This document shows positions 1 to 6,880 of a DNA stretch of 9,596 bases, one piece after another; within the stretch, counting starts at the first letter, position 1; each line of letters opens with the position of its first letter. The notes beneath the pieces were generated by a model. The model ran no database searches, was not told the DNA's origin, and saw only the letters and a program-made list of their open reading frames with translations. Where the stretch lies: assembly GCA_045632605.1 (NCBI GenBank), contig JAZQXA010000116.1, forward strand, positions 1-9,596. The letters run 5' to 3'. Position numbers and translations under genes: made by a program. This DNA is from Flemingiibacterium sp045632605. Lineage in GTDB: Bacteria > Bacillota > Clostridia > Oscillospirales > CAG-272.

Positions 1-479
1 CTGAACAAGAAGCAGTAAAGCGAGAAGTGAAGCGGCTTGAGAGCACTTCCCTGCCGCCAAGCAACGAGCTTGCGAGGATACTCGAAGAAAACGGTTCAAC
101 GGCAGTTACAACGGGCATTCGCATTGCAGATTTGCTCCGCCGTCCCGAGCTTTCGTATGACAAACTCACCGATGTTGACACGACCCGCCCCGAGCTGCCG
201 CCGCGCGTTCGCACACAGGCAGAAACAGCTATTAAATACGCCGGATATATCAAGCGTCAGCTTGCAGAAGTTGCACGTACAGCAAAATTAGAGGAGAAAA
301 AGCTCCCGACGCCGTTCGATTACAGCGTTGTTAAGGGAATCAGACTTGAAGCCACACAAAAGCTTAACAAATTCCAGCCGGCTAACATCGGACAAGCATC
401 TCGCATCTCGGGAATTTCCCCGGCTGATATCTCCGTACTGCTTATATACTTCTCAACCCACGGAAAGGAATTACATTAA
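1..479 (+). CDS. mnmG: MnmG (GidA), tRNA uridine-34 carboxymethylaminomethyl-modification enzyme, C-terminal part
   Basis: This is the 3' end of a gene whose start lies upstream of the window. The frame is open from base 3 to the TAA at 477-479, giving the last 158 residues of a protein usually about 620-630 residues long. The FAD-binding core is therefore missing from view. What is seen is the C-terminal helical domain, including the family hallmark GQASRISGISPADI (from base 390). In this family that domain contacts MnmE, and the MnmE-MnmG complex installs the (carboxymethyl)aminomethyl group on C5 of wobble uridine 34 of certain tRNAs in the cytoplasm. The stop overlaps the rsmG start in TAATG, so the two are probably translationally coupled. 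An internal GTG at 27 is in frame but is not the true start, since homology continues upstream of it. The partner gene mnmE lies at 7912-9288 on the other strand. Confidence 0.97.
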   Translation, partial: EQEAVKREVKRLESTSLPPSNELARILEENGSTAVTTGIRIADLLRRPELSYDKLTDVDTTRPELPPRVRTQAETAIKYAGYIKRQLAEVARTAKLEEKKLPTPFDYSVVKGIRLEATQKLNKFQPANIGQASRISGISPADISVLLIYFSTHGKELH

Positions 480-1210
480 TGACAGATTTTTCCATTTTCT
501 CTGAGAAATTAGCTGATTCTTTTGAAAAAAACGGGTTAAACCACTTCTCTTCCGCTGAAATTGTTGAAAAATTATACCGTCTGACCGAGCGTATGCTCGA
601 AGTCAACAGCTATATGAACCTTACAGCGATAACTGATATCGACGGCATTATAATGAAGCATTACGCCGATTCACTGACAGTAGCAAAGTATATTCCCGAA
701 GGCGCTTCTGTCATTGATATCGGATGCGGAGCCGGATTCCCTACCCTTCCACTCGCAGTTGCCCGTCCTGATTTAAGAATCACTGCACTCGACAGTACCG
801 CAAAGCGTATTACATATATCAGTGAAACTGCAGACATGCTTGGTTTGACTGGTATCACCGCGGTTGCGGCGAGAGCTGAAGAGTATGTAAATAATGAAAA
901 CAAGCGGGAAACCTATGATATCGCCTGCGCAAGAGCTGTCGCAAGGCTGAATATACTGTGTGAGCTTTGTCTGCCGTACGTGAAAATCGGAGGCAAATTC
1001 GTCGCAATGAAGGCTAATGCCGCAGATGAGCTTGCAGAATCTGTAGCTGCTGTAAAGAAGCTCGGCGGCAAGCTGATATTTGCTGATGATTTTTCGCTAA
1101 TATCAGACACGGCTAATGACCCCCGCTGTATTGTGGGAATCGAAAAATCTTCAGAAACCCCTAAAATTTATCCGCGAAATAACTCTCAAATCAAGAAAAA
1201 ACCGCTGTAA
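479..1210 (+). CDS. rsmG: RsmG (GidB), 16S rRNA (guanine-N7) methyltransferase
   Basis: The 243-residue product is of normal length for RsmG, which uses S-adenosylmethionine to methylate N7 of G527 (E. coli numbering) in the 530 loop of 16S rRNA. Visible family motifs are MNLTAIT (46-52), the glycine-rich SAM-binding loop IDIGCGAGFPTLPLA (79-93), ARAVARL (151-157) and the C-terminal YPR (231-233). The region between them is a Rossmann-type methyltransferase fold. The ATG at 479 overlaps the mnmG stop by one base, which fixes this start and suggests coupling without a separate ribosome binding site. The tail after YPR is short and basic (KKKPL). A strong terminator 26 bases after the stop separates this pair from noc. 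In many bacteria loss of rsmG gives low-level streptomycin resistance; that is family knowledge, not something visible here. Confidence 0.98.
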   Translation: MTDFSIFSEKLADSFEKNGLNHFSSAEIVEKLYRLTERMLEVNSYMNLTAITDIDGIIMKHYADSLTVAKYIPEGASVIDIGCGAGFPTLPLAVARPDLRITALDSTAKRITYISETADMLGLTGITAVAARAEEYVNNENKRETYDIACARAVARLNILCELCLPYVKIGGKFVAMKANAADELAESVAAVKKLGGKLIFADDFSLISDTANDPRCIVGIEKSSETPKIYPRNNSQIKKKPL

Positions 1211-1236
1211 TACACATAAATCGTTTCATAAACGAC

Positions 1237-1272
1237 AGTCCGTCGATTTTCTCGACGGACTTTTTTATTTTT
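1237..1272 (+). terminator. Intrinsic terminator after rsmG
   Basis: A perfect 10-bp stem (AGTCCGTCGA at 1237-1246 paired with TCGACGGACT at 1252-1261) encloses a 5-base loop and runs directly into TTTTTATTTTT. It lies 26 bases after the rsmG stop and should end the mnmG-rsmG transcript, so noc needs its own promoter. Confidence 0.93.
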
Positions 1273-1309
1273 CGCCATCCAAAATTCGCCCATTTTTTCA
1301 AGCAGCTTG

Positions 1310-1320
1310 TGTTATTATAG
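1310..1320 (+). promoter_or_regulatory. Possible extended -10 promoter of noc
   Basis: TGTTATTAT (bases 1310-1318) matches an extended -10 element (TGn followed by TATTAT). It lies 33 bases upstream of the noc ATG and just past the rsmG terminator. No good -35 hexamer stands 16-18 bases upstream; the stretch there is T-rich. The call therefore rests on the extended -10 and on the need for a promoter after the terminator. Confidence 0.45.
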
Positions 1321-1350
1321 ACTTACATAAAAAACAAAGGAGAGCGAAAT

Positions 1351-2274
1351 ATGAATGCTATAAACAGTATTTTTAAAAAAATCCCCGAGATACAGCTTGA
1401 AAATGAGCGGGAAAAGCTCCGACGTTCATGGAATCAACTTGAAATGCGAGAGCGCAATTTCAACGAAACTGAGGAATTTGGGCGAATACATATGATTTCA
1501 GTCGATAGGATTTTCCCAAATCCCAGCCAGCCGAGACGCAAATTTGACGACGATGCAATAATACGGCTTGCGGACAGCATCAGAAAATACGGGATACTTC
1601 AGCCATTGACAGTACGCAGAATTGAGGGGCAGGGGACTTATAACGCACTGTTCGAGGTGGTTGCGGGCGAAAGACGGCTGCGTGCGGCAAAATTGCTTGA
1701 TTTGTGCGATATTCCGTGTATTATTTTAAAAGTTGACAGTCGAAAATCAGCCGAGCTTGCAATTATTGAGAATATCCAGCGTGAGGATCTTAATTTTTTC
1801 GAGCAAGCAAGTGCAATCGCATCGCTTATTGATATGTACGGGTTGACGCAAGAAGAAGTTGCACGTCAGCTCTCTATGAGTCAATCTTTTGTAGCAAACA
1901 AACTGCGAATATTGCGTTTAACCTCCGTGGAGCGTGAAAAAATACTCAAGTACGCTTTAACCGAACGTCATGCACGTGCTCTTTTGCGAATTTCTTCTGT
2001 TGACGAGCGCTTACGTGCTATCGAATACATAAATTTGCACAGTTTGAATGTTGCATCGACCGAAAGCTATATCGACCGTTTTTTAAGCGAAAACGAGTCT
2101 GTACGCAAGCCACGTTCGCCTCGAAAAATCGTTTTAAAAGATATACGCATTTTTTACAATTCGGTTGACCGCGCCATATCTGTTGTCAAACAAGCCGGAA
2201 TACAAGTGGAAAGCGAACGTGTGGACGAAGCCGATGCCACAGTTCTCACCATCCGCATACCGAATGCCAGATAA
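1351..2274 (+). CDS. noc: Noc-type ParB-family protein (nucleoid occlusion)
   Basis: This 307-residue protein has the ParB/Noc layout. It has an N-terminal CTP-binding domain with VVAGERRLRAA (103-113) and ENIQRE (140-145), then a helix-turn-helix DNA-binding domain (about 165-212) and a C-terminal dimerisation region. Four positions reported to decide parS versus Noc-site binding read Q178, K184, R189 and R206. This is the Noc pattern (Q, K, K, R) apart from a conservative Arg for Lys; the parB at 3206 has R, A, D, G instead. SLNVASTE (231-238) also resembles Noc. The first residues, MNAINSIFKKI, form a short amphipathic stretch with hydrophobic residues at 1, 4, 7, 8 and 11, in the place of the membrane-targeting helix of B. 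subtilis Noc. The start is set by AGGAGA about 7 bases upstream. No clear Noc binding site (ATTTCCCGGGAAAT type) was found in the window. A second ParB with another role remains possible. Confidence 0.88.
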   Translation: MNAINSIFKKIPEIQLENEREKLRRSWNQLEMRERNFNETEEFGRIHMISVDRIFPNPSQPRRKFDDDAIIRLADSIRKYGILQPLTVRRIEGQGTYNALFEVVAGERRLRAAKLLDLCDIPCIILKVDSRKSAELAIIENIQREDLNFFEQASAIASLIDMYGLTQEEVARQLSMSQSFVANKLRILRLTSVEREKILKYALTERHARALLRISSVDERLRAIEYINLHSLNVASTESYIDRFLSENESVRKPRSPRKIVLKDIRIFYNSVDRAISVVKQAGIQVESERVDEADATVLTIRIPNAR

Positions 2275-2290
2275 TGTTTCACGTGAAACA
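2275..2290. promoter_or_regulatory. parS centromere site 1
   Basis: TGTTTCACGTGAAACA is a perfect match to the bacterial parS palindrome, the loading site for ParB (Spo0J). It begins on the base directly after the noc TAA stop, and the palindrome extends one more base pair on each side (2274-2291). Confidence 0.97.
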
Positions 2291-2312
2291 TTCAAAATCA
2301 GCGCAAAGTAAA

Positions 2313-2328
2313 TGTTTCACGTGAAACA
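2313..2328. promoter_or_regulatory. parS centromere site 2
   Basis: This is a second perfect TGTTTCACGTGAAACA, 38 bp downstream of the first (start to start). Here the palindrome extends three more base pairs on each side, giving 22 bp of perfect dyad (2310-2331). It sits 35 bases before the -35 element of the parA promoter, so ParB loading and spreading from here would cover that promoter. Autoregulation is an inference. Confidence 0.97.
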
Positions 2329-2363
2329 TTTAAACAAAATCTCCGTATATTTACAAAATACCA

Positions 2364-2392
2364 TTGACTTTTGGCGCATTTTTTGCTATAAT
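2364..2392 (+). promoter_or_regulatory. Strong sigma-A promoter of parAB
   Basis: TTGACT (2364-2369) and TATAAT (2387-2392) are separated by an optimal 17 bases, and TGC just before the -10 makes it an extended -10 promoter as well. Transcription should start near 2399, about 28 bases before the parA ATG. It likely drives parA-parB-serS and the two genes after them. Confidence 0.92.
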
Positions 2393-2426
2393 ATATCGTA
2401 TAACAACACTATAACGGAGGATAGCA

Positions 2427-3188
2427 ATGGCATATACCATATCACTTGCGAATCAGAAGGGTGGAGTTGGAAAAGCCACCTCTGCTGTCAACTGTGCCGC
2501 GGCTGTCGGTGCTCTCGGCAAACGCGTTCTGCTCGTTGACCTTGATCCGCAGGGTAACGCTACAAGCGGTGTCGGTGTTTCGCGCAAAAAAGTCAAAATT
2601 TCCTCATATGACTTGATAATTGGCAGAGCAAAAGCTGCCGAAGCGATAATAGACACCGGTTTTGAAAATTTATTTGTTATTCCATCTCAAATTTCGCTTG
2701 CAGGTGCTGAATTTGAGCTTATTGACACCGAGAATCGGGAGTTACTGCTCAAAGAATCTCTTTCAGAGATTGCAGCTGACTTCGATTATATCTTTATCGA
2801 CTGCCCGCCGTCGCTCGGTATACTCTCGTTGAACGCTCTTGCTGCGTCAAACGGCGTAATTATACCTATGCAATGCGAATTTTATTCGCTTGAGGGGCTT
2901 TCGCAGTTGCTTTTATCGATTAAGCAGGTCAAGAAGCTCTACAACACGTCGCTCGAAATTACGGGCATACTCATCACCATGTTCAACGGCAGACTTAATC
3001 TGTCGCTGCAGGTTCTCGATGAACTCAAAAAATACTATGCGGACAAGCTCTTCAAGACCGGCGTAGTACGCAATGTCAAGCTCTCGGAAGCCCCAAGCTA
3101 CGGTGAGCCGATAATTTACTATGACAAGCACTCAAAAGGTGCTCAGGCGTATATGGATGTCGCAAAAGAGATAATTGAACGCACATAA
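2427..3188 (+). CDS. parA: ParA (Soj), chromosome-partitioning ATPase with atypical Walker A
   Basis: The 253-residue protein is a standard-length Soj/ParA, an ATPase that dimerises on nucleoid DNA with ATP and is stimulated by ParB bound at parS to segregate replication origins. In B. subtilis Soj also modulates DnaA. Seen are the deviant Walker A KGGVGKAT (11-18, with signature Lys11 and Lys16), the switch DLDPQGNATSG (38-48), Walker B FIDCPPSL (123-130) and RNVKLSEAPSYG (215-226). R189 lies in the place of a DNA-binding arginine of B. subtilis Soj. The oddity is residue 17: the family has Thr after Lys16, where it helps bind Mg, but here the codon is GCC (Ala). Every other motif is intact, so the gene does not look decayed. 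GGAGG 6 bases before the ATG fixes the start. parB begins 17 bases after the stop. Confidence 0.96.
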   Translation: MAYTISLANQKGGVGKATSAVNCAAAVGALGKRVLLVDLDPQGNATSGVGVSRKKVKISSYDLIIGRAKAAEAIIDTGFENLFVIPSQISLAGAEFELIDTENRELLLKESLSEIAADFDYIFIDCPPSLGILSLNALAASNGVIIPMQCEFYSLEGLSQLLLSIKQVKKLYNTSLEITGILITMFNGRLNLSLQVLDELKKYYADKLFKTGVVRNVKLSEAPSYGEPIIYYDKHSKGAQAYMDVAKEIIERT

Positions 3189-3205
3189 ACAACATTGGAG
3201 GACAT

Positions 3206-4096
3206 ATGGCTACAAAGAAAAAAGGACTCGGTCGCGGAATGGATGCGATTTTCCTTGATAATTCGCTCGATTCCCCCGAAAAAACAAGTACTTTGCGCTT
3301 ATCCGAGATTGAACCCCGCCGCGGTCAGCCGCGAAAGGTTTTCGAAGCGGAAGCACTCGCACAGCTTGCCGATTCAATCGCAGTTAACGGTCTGATACAG
3401 CCTATCGTCGTCAGAGAACGCGAGGGAACGGACTTTTATCAGATTATCGCCGGTGAACGCCGTTGGCGTGCGGCAAAAATGGCTGGGCTTTCCGAGGTTC
3501 CGGTGGTAATTCTCGAGGCTGATGACAGAAAAGTTGCAGAATATGCACTTATCGAAAACATCCAGCGCGAGGATTTATCTCCAATTGAAGAAGCGCAGGG
3601 ATATAAATCACTAATCGAAGAATATAATTTGACCCAGGAGCAGGTTGCAAAACAGGTTGGAAAGAGCCGTGCGGCGGTTACAAACGCTATGCGTCTTCTT
3701 GATTTACCGGATGATGTACTTTCGCTCGTTGCTGATAAGTCACTTTCTGCCGGTCATGCGCGCACTTTGCTAGGTCTTGTCGATAAATCTCGAATTTCCG
3801 AGGTTGCAGACACCGTTATAATTCGTGAATTATCAGTTCGTGCCACCGAAGAACTGGTGCACAAGCTTAACAGTGAGCCGGTTGATGATGACGAACCCGA
3901 GGAAGATAATTCGGTCGAACGCGAATATTACGCCTCTCTCGAATCCAAAATAAAGGAAATACTTGGTTCTCATGTAAAAATTTCCCATTTTGGTCGTAAG
4001 AAATCCATTTCGATTACATATAAAGATACCGATGAACTGACCGAAATCATCAAAAAGCTCGTCGGCGAAGAAAACACTGAAAATTTATTTGTTTAA
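3206..4096 (+). CDS. parB: ParB (Spo0J), parS-binding CTPase clamp
   Basis: This 296-residue protein is the parS-binding partner of ParA. It loads at parS, uses CTP to close as a sliding DNA clamp, recruits SMC in many Bacillota, and stimulates ParA. In order it shows the ParA-contacting N-terminus KKKGLGRGMDAIF (4-16), the CTP-binding box AGERRWRAA (82-90), ENIQRE (117-122), a helix-turn-helix (about 142-166), SAGHARTLLG (181-190), an acidic linker (225-236) and a C-terminal dimerisation domain ending at the last residue. The specificity positions R155, A161, D166 and G183 are not the Noc set, so this is the true parS binder; two consensus parS sites lie at 2275 and 2313. GGAGG stands 4 bases before the ATG. 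It shares an operon with parA and with serS, which starts 18 bases downstream. Confidence 0.97.
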   Translation: MATKKKGLGRGMDAIFLDNSLDSPEKTSTLRLSEIEPRRGQPRKVFEAEALAQLADSIAVNGLIQPIVVREREGTDFYQIIAGERRWRAAKMAGLSEVPVVILEADDRKVAEYALIENIQREDLSPIEEAQGYKSLIEEYNLTQEQVAKQVGKSRAAVTNAMRLLDLPDDVLSLVADKSLSAGHARTLLGLVDKSRISEVADTVIIRELSVRATEELVHKLNSEPVDDDEPEEDNSVEREYYASLESKIKEILGSHVKISHFGRKKSISITYKDTDELTEIIKKLVGEENTENLFV

Positions 4097-4114
4097 TATA
4101 TAGGAGAAAAAACC

Positions 4115-5404
4115 ATGCTTGACATCAAATATATCAAAGAAAACACCGAAGAAGCTATACAGCGCCTTGCAAATAAGGGTAAGGACGCAAAGGAAGAAAT
4201 AGCTCGCATCCTCGAGCTTGACACACAGCGCCGCGCGATGATTTCCGAAAACGAGGCGCTAAAAGCAGAGCAGAATAAGGTTTCCAAGTCGATTCCGCAG
4301 CTTAAAAAAGAGGGAAAAGACGTTGCTCCGATTTTCGCACAGATGAAGGAGCTTTCCGAAACAATCAAAACAAATGACGAAAAGCTCAAAGAGGTCGAGC
4401 TTGAGTATTCCAACCTCATGCTCTCTCTCCCGAACCTGCCCGATATGGACTTAAAGCCCGGCGGAAAGGAAAATAATGAGCCTCTCCGCTACTACGGCGA
4501 GCCTCACAAGTTCGATTTCGAGCCGAAAAATCACGTTGATATCTGTACCGACCTCGGTCTTATCGACTATAAGCGCGGCACAAAGCTCTCCGGTAACGGC
4601 TTCTGGATTTACCGCGGTATGGGCGCACGTCTTGAATGGGCGCTGCTTAATTACTTTGTAAATACTCACATTGAAGACGGTTATGAGCTTGTGCTCGTTC
4701 CTCATATGCTCGGCTATGAATGCGGTCTTACCGCAGGTCAGTTCCCGAAGTTTGCTGACGATGTTTACTGGCTTGAAACCGCCGAGGATGAGCGTCGCCG
4801 TTTCATGCTTCCTACAGCTGAAACCGCACTTGTTGCACTCCACCGTGACGAAATTCTCACCGAAGCTGACCTTCCGAGAAAGTATATCAGCTATACTCCT
4901 TGCTTCCGCCGTGAAGCAGGTTCTTACCGTGCAGACGAACGCGGAATGGTTCGCGGACATCAGTTTAATAAGGTAGAAATGGTTCAGTATACCCGTCCCG
5001 AGGATTCCGACGACGCTTTTGCGGAGCTCGTTGGTAAGGCAGAAGCTCTCGTTAAGGGGCTTGGCTTCCATTTCCGCACAGTAAAGCTTGCGGCAGAGGA
5101 CTGCTCGGCTTCGATGGCACGCACTTATGATATCGAAATCCACATTCCATCGATGGACGGCTATAAGGAAGTTTCGTCCGTTTCGAACGCACGTGACTAT
5201 CAGGCACGCCGCGGTCAGATGCGCTTCAAGAGAGAATCCACCGGCAAGATTGAGTTCGTTCACACGCTGAACGGTTCGGGTCTTGCAACAAGCCGTATTC
5301 TTCCGGCTATTGTTGAGCAGAATCAGCTTGCAGACGGCAGCGTTGTCGTACCTGAAGTTCTGCGCAAGTATATCGGCTGTGAGGTTATTAAAAAGGATAT
5401 GTGA
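4115..5404 (+). CDS. serS: Seryl-tRNA synthetase
   Basis: The 429-residue product is a full-length bacterial-type class II seryl-tRNA synthetase, which charges tRNA-Ser (and tRNA-Sec where present) with serine. Residues 1-105 form the long antiparallel coiled-coil arm that grips the tRNA variable arm and are rich in Lys and Glu. The catalytic domain shows LPTAETAL (232-239), motif 2 with PCFRREAGSYRADERGMVRGHQF (262-284) and motif 3 with HTLNGSGLATSRILPAIVEQNQ (383-404). One small departure is EVSSVSNARDYQARR (352-366), with Val where many family members have Cys in SSCSN. AGGAGA 7 bases upstream sets the start. The 18-base gap after parB leaves no room for a T-box leader, so expression probably comes from the parAB promoter. 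Placement of serS near the origin is also known from Clostridium genomes. Confidence 0.99.
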   Translation: MLDIKYIKENTEEAIQRLANKGKDAKEEIARILELDTQRRAMISENEALKAEQNKVSKSIPQLKKEGKDVAPIFAQMKELSETIKTNDEKLKEVELEYSNLMLSLPNLPDMDLKPGGKENNEPLRYYGEPHKFDFEPKNHVDICTDLGLIDYKRGTKLSGNGFWIYRGMGARLEWALLNYFVNTHIEDGYELVLVPHMLGYECGLTAGQFPKFADDVYWLETAEDERRRFMLPTAETALVALHRDEILTEADLPRKYISYTPCFRREAGSYRADERGMVRGHQFNKVEMVQYTRPEDSDDAFAELVGKAEALVKGLGFHFRTVKLAAEDCSASMARTYDIEIHIPSMDGYKEVSSVSNARDYQARRGQMRFKRESTGKIEFVHTLNGSGLATSRILPAIVEQNQLADGSVVVPEVLRKYIGCEVIKKDM

Positions 5405-5449
5405 TTTTCCTTTAACGGCTAAAAAGCCTCTCTAAAAGGAGAAATCAAA

Positions 5450-5995
5450 ATGGAATTTTTCAAAGCATTATGGCGAGATTTCAATAACCTGACGGGCGGA
5501 GATATAGCGCTTGGAACCAATGCAGTAACGACCCTTAACATCATCGTTTGGTCGCTGTTTATCGGTTTTATGATAGCGATAATTGCGACACTTTATAATA
5601 AATTTATCATTGGTAAAGCGGTCCGAGCACTTTTGAAAAAAGAAGCTCACACTGAGAAAAACGCCCTCTGCATCGGGGAAATTGAATGCGACAGTGCCTT
5701 CATAAGGTTTGCACTGCGCAAAAACAGCTCGCTCCGCAGGATTGTATATCTTTGCGGCGATACAGATACCCGGCAAGTGAAATTTGAGACGAATGCAAAG
5801 CTCTATATCCCACAAGAGAAAATTCGCCGCGCTGAGGTGACTTACGGGAAATCCGATATTACCGTCGGAAACGTACTTCTCTCGGTTATAGGCTTAATCG
5901 CTGTGGCGGTTTTGGCGCTTATATTCATCCCAGATATTATAACACTGGTTGCAAATTTTATTAACAGCATCGCCCCGAAAAACAATTACCTCTGA
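5450..5995 (+). CDS. Two-pass membrane protein of unknown function
   Basis: I do not recognise this 181-residue protein. It has a hydrophobic segment at about 28-49, a basic stretch after it (K51, K56, R59, K63, K64), a soluble region of about 80 residues (60-140), and a second hydrophobic segment at about 141-161 followed by a further apolar stretch to 175. By the positive-inside rule the soluble middle domain faces the cytoplasm and both ends lie outside; this topology is inference. The middle part is predicted beta-like, with RIVYLCGDTD and KLYIPQEKIRRAEVTYGKSD, and lacks any catalytic motif I know. An AAAGGAGA ribosome binding site precedes the ATG. The gene lies 45 bases after serS and 30 bases before the MORN gene, with no terminator on either side, so it is probably part of the parAB-serS transcript. 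Confidence 0.85.
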   Translation: MEFFKALWRDFNNLTGGDIALGTNAVTTLNIIVWSLFIGFMIAIIATLYNKFIIGKAVRALLKKEAHTEKNALCIGEIECDSAFIRFALRKNSSLRRIVYLCGDTDTRQVKFETNAKLYIPQEKIRRAEVTYGKSDITVGNVLLSVIGLIAVAVLALIFIPDIITLVANFINSIAPKNNYL

Positions 5996-6025
5996 TTTAA
6001 TTTCCTCCGAAAGGAAGCGTTTTAA

Positions 6026-6871
6026 ATGAATTATCAACAAAAACCGAAGCGTACAAAAAAACGCAGTATTTCCGGCATCATTCTTACAACGGTCATAATC
6101 TCTGCTGCGTGTATTGCAGTTATCGCCGCAATATTCCATGCGAGCGGAATACGCTATATCTCGCTGAACACAGAGGATAGCGGAAAAGTGAAATATTTCG
6201 GCCGTGTCGATGATGAGGAAACACCGATTCTCGGAAAGCTTTACTACGCGAACGGAGTCAAAGCCGAGGTCGATATGACCGCTAAAAAAATCACTTATTC
6301 AAACGGTGATGTTTATGAGGGCGGACTTAACAAGCTCTACCGTCACGGCATCGGAAAAATGACATTCGCAAGCGGCGACGTTTATGAGGGTGCTTTTGAC
6401 AAGGACAGTCTTACCGGAAAGGGAAGATATACCTTTGCTAACGGTGACGTTTACGACGGAGACCTCAAAAACGGAAAGAAAGACGGCGAGGGAACTTACT
6501 CGTGGGCAGACGGAAGCGTTTACACGGGAACATTTTCAAACGACCTTAAAAACGGCAGCGGTACATATGTCTGGGCAGACGGCTCGTCTTATCAGGGTAC
6601 ATATGTAAACGAACTTAAAGAAGGCTCGGGAACATACATTTTTGCTAACGGCGACAAGTATATCGGCGAATTCAAGGACGATATGCGTTCGGGAACGGGA
6701 ACTTATATTTTCGCAAACGGCGACACATATGAAGGACAGTTCTCCGAAAATAAAATGCACGGACAGGGAAAATACACTTGGACAAGCGGCAGAATTTATG
6801 AGGGAATTTTCGAAAACGGAAAGATTCCCGAAGCCGATGACAGCATCCCGGCTGCCGGCACAACCGAATAA
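6026..6871 (+). CDS. Membrane-anchored MORN-repeat protein
   Basis: This 281-residue protein starts with a basic tail (KPKRTKKR) and one transmembrane helix (about 15-37), so it is likely an N-in, C-out anchored protein. After a linker of about 50 residues come eight MORN repeats (89-266). The repeat cores (Y/F/W-x-x-G-x-x-Y-x-G) begin at residues 91, 114, 137, 160, 183, 206, 229 and 252, exactly 23 residues apart without a single insertion. MORN repeats form elongated beta-hairpin solenoids used for protein or lipid contacts; no enzyme domain is present and the role is unknown. An AAGGAAG ribosome binding site (6011-6017) lies 8 bases before the ATG and could pair with TTCCT just upstream in a small hairpin. 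The gene is the last in the presumed parAB-serS unit and is followed 9 bases later by a strong terminator. Confidence 0.92.
   Translation: MNYQQKPKRTKKRSISGIILTTVIISAACIAVIAAIFHASGIRYISLNTEDSGKVKYFGRVDDEETPILGKLYYANGVKAEVDMTAKKITYSNGDVYEGGLNKLYRHGIGKMTFASGDVYEGAFDKDSLTGKGRYTFANGDVYDGDLKNGKKDGEGTYSWADGSVYTGTFSNDLKNGSGTYVWADGSSYQGTYVNELKEGSGTYIFANGDKYIGEFKDDMRSGTGTYIFANGDTYEGQFSENKMHGQGKYTWTSGRIYEGIFENGKIPEADDSIPAAGTTE
6290..6823 (+). repeat. Coding tandem repeat, period 69 bp (eight MORN units)
   Basis: The MORN part of the gene is an in-frame 69-bp repeat array of nearly eight units. Units have diverged at the DNA level, but short blocks recur, such as TTTGCTAACGG(T/C)GAC at about 6434 and 6641. 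This may allow copy-number change by recombination. Confidence 0.85.
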
Positions 6872-6880
6872 TAAAAATAG

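Noticed and set aside
410..420. GGGAATTTCCC dyad near the end of mnmG as a Noc binding site
   Set aside because: The half-sites are in the opposite order to the Noc consensus (TTTCCC then GGGAAA), and it lies in a conserved coding motif.
2312..2539. 75-codon plus-strand open frame starting inside parS site 2
   Set aside because: The start codon is part of the parS palindrome, and the frame crosses the parA promoter and the parA start in another frame.
4097..4114. T-box leader before serS
   Set aside because: The gap between parB and serS is only 18 bases, holding just the ribosome binding site.
4451..5263. 270-codon open frame on the minus strand inside serS
   Set aside because: It lies wholly within serS, whose catalytic motifs are all in the plus frame; it is a by-product of the codon pattern.
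5405..5449. Terminator between serS and the membrane-protein gene (GGCTAAAAAGCC)
   Set aside because: The stem is only four base pairs and no T-tract follows, so read-through is expected.
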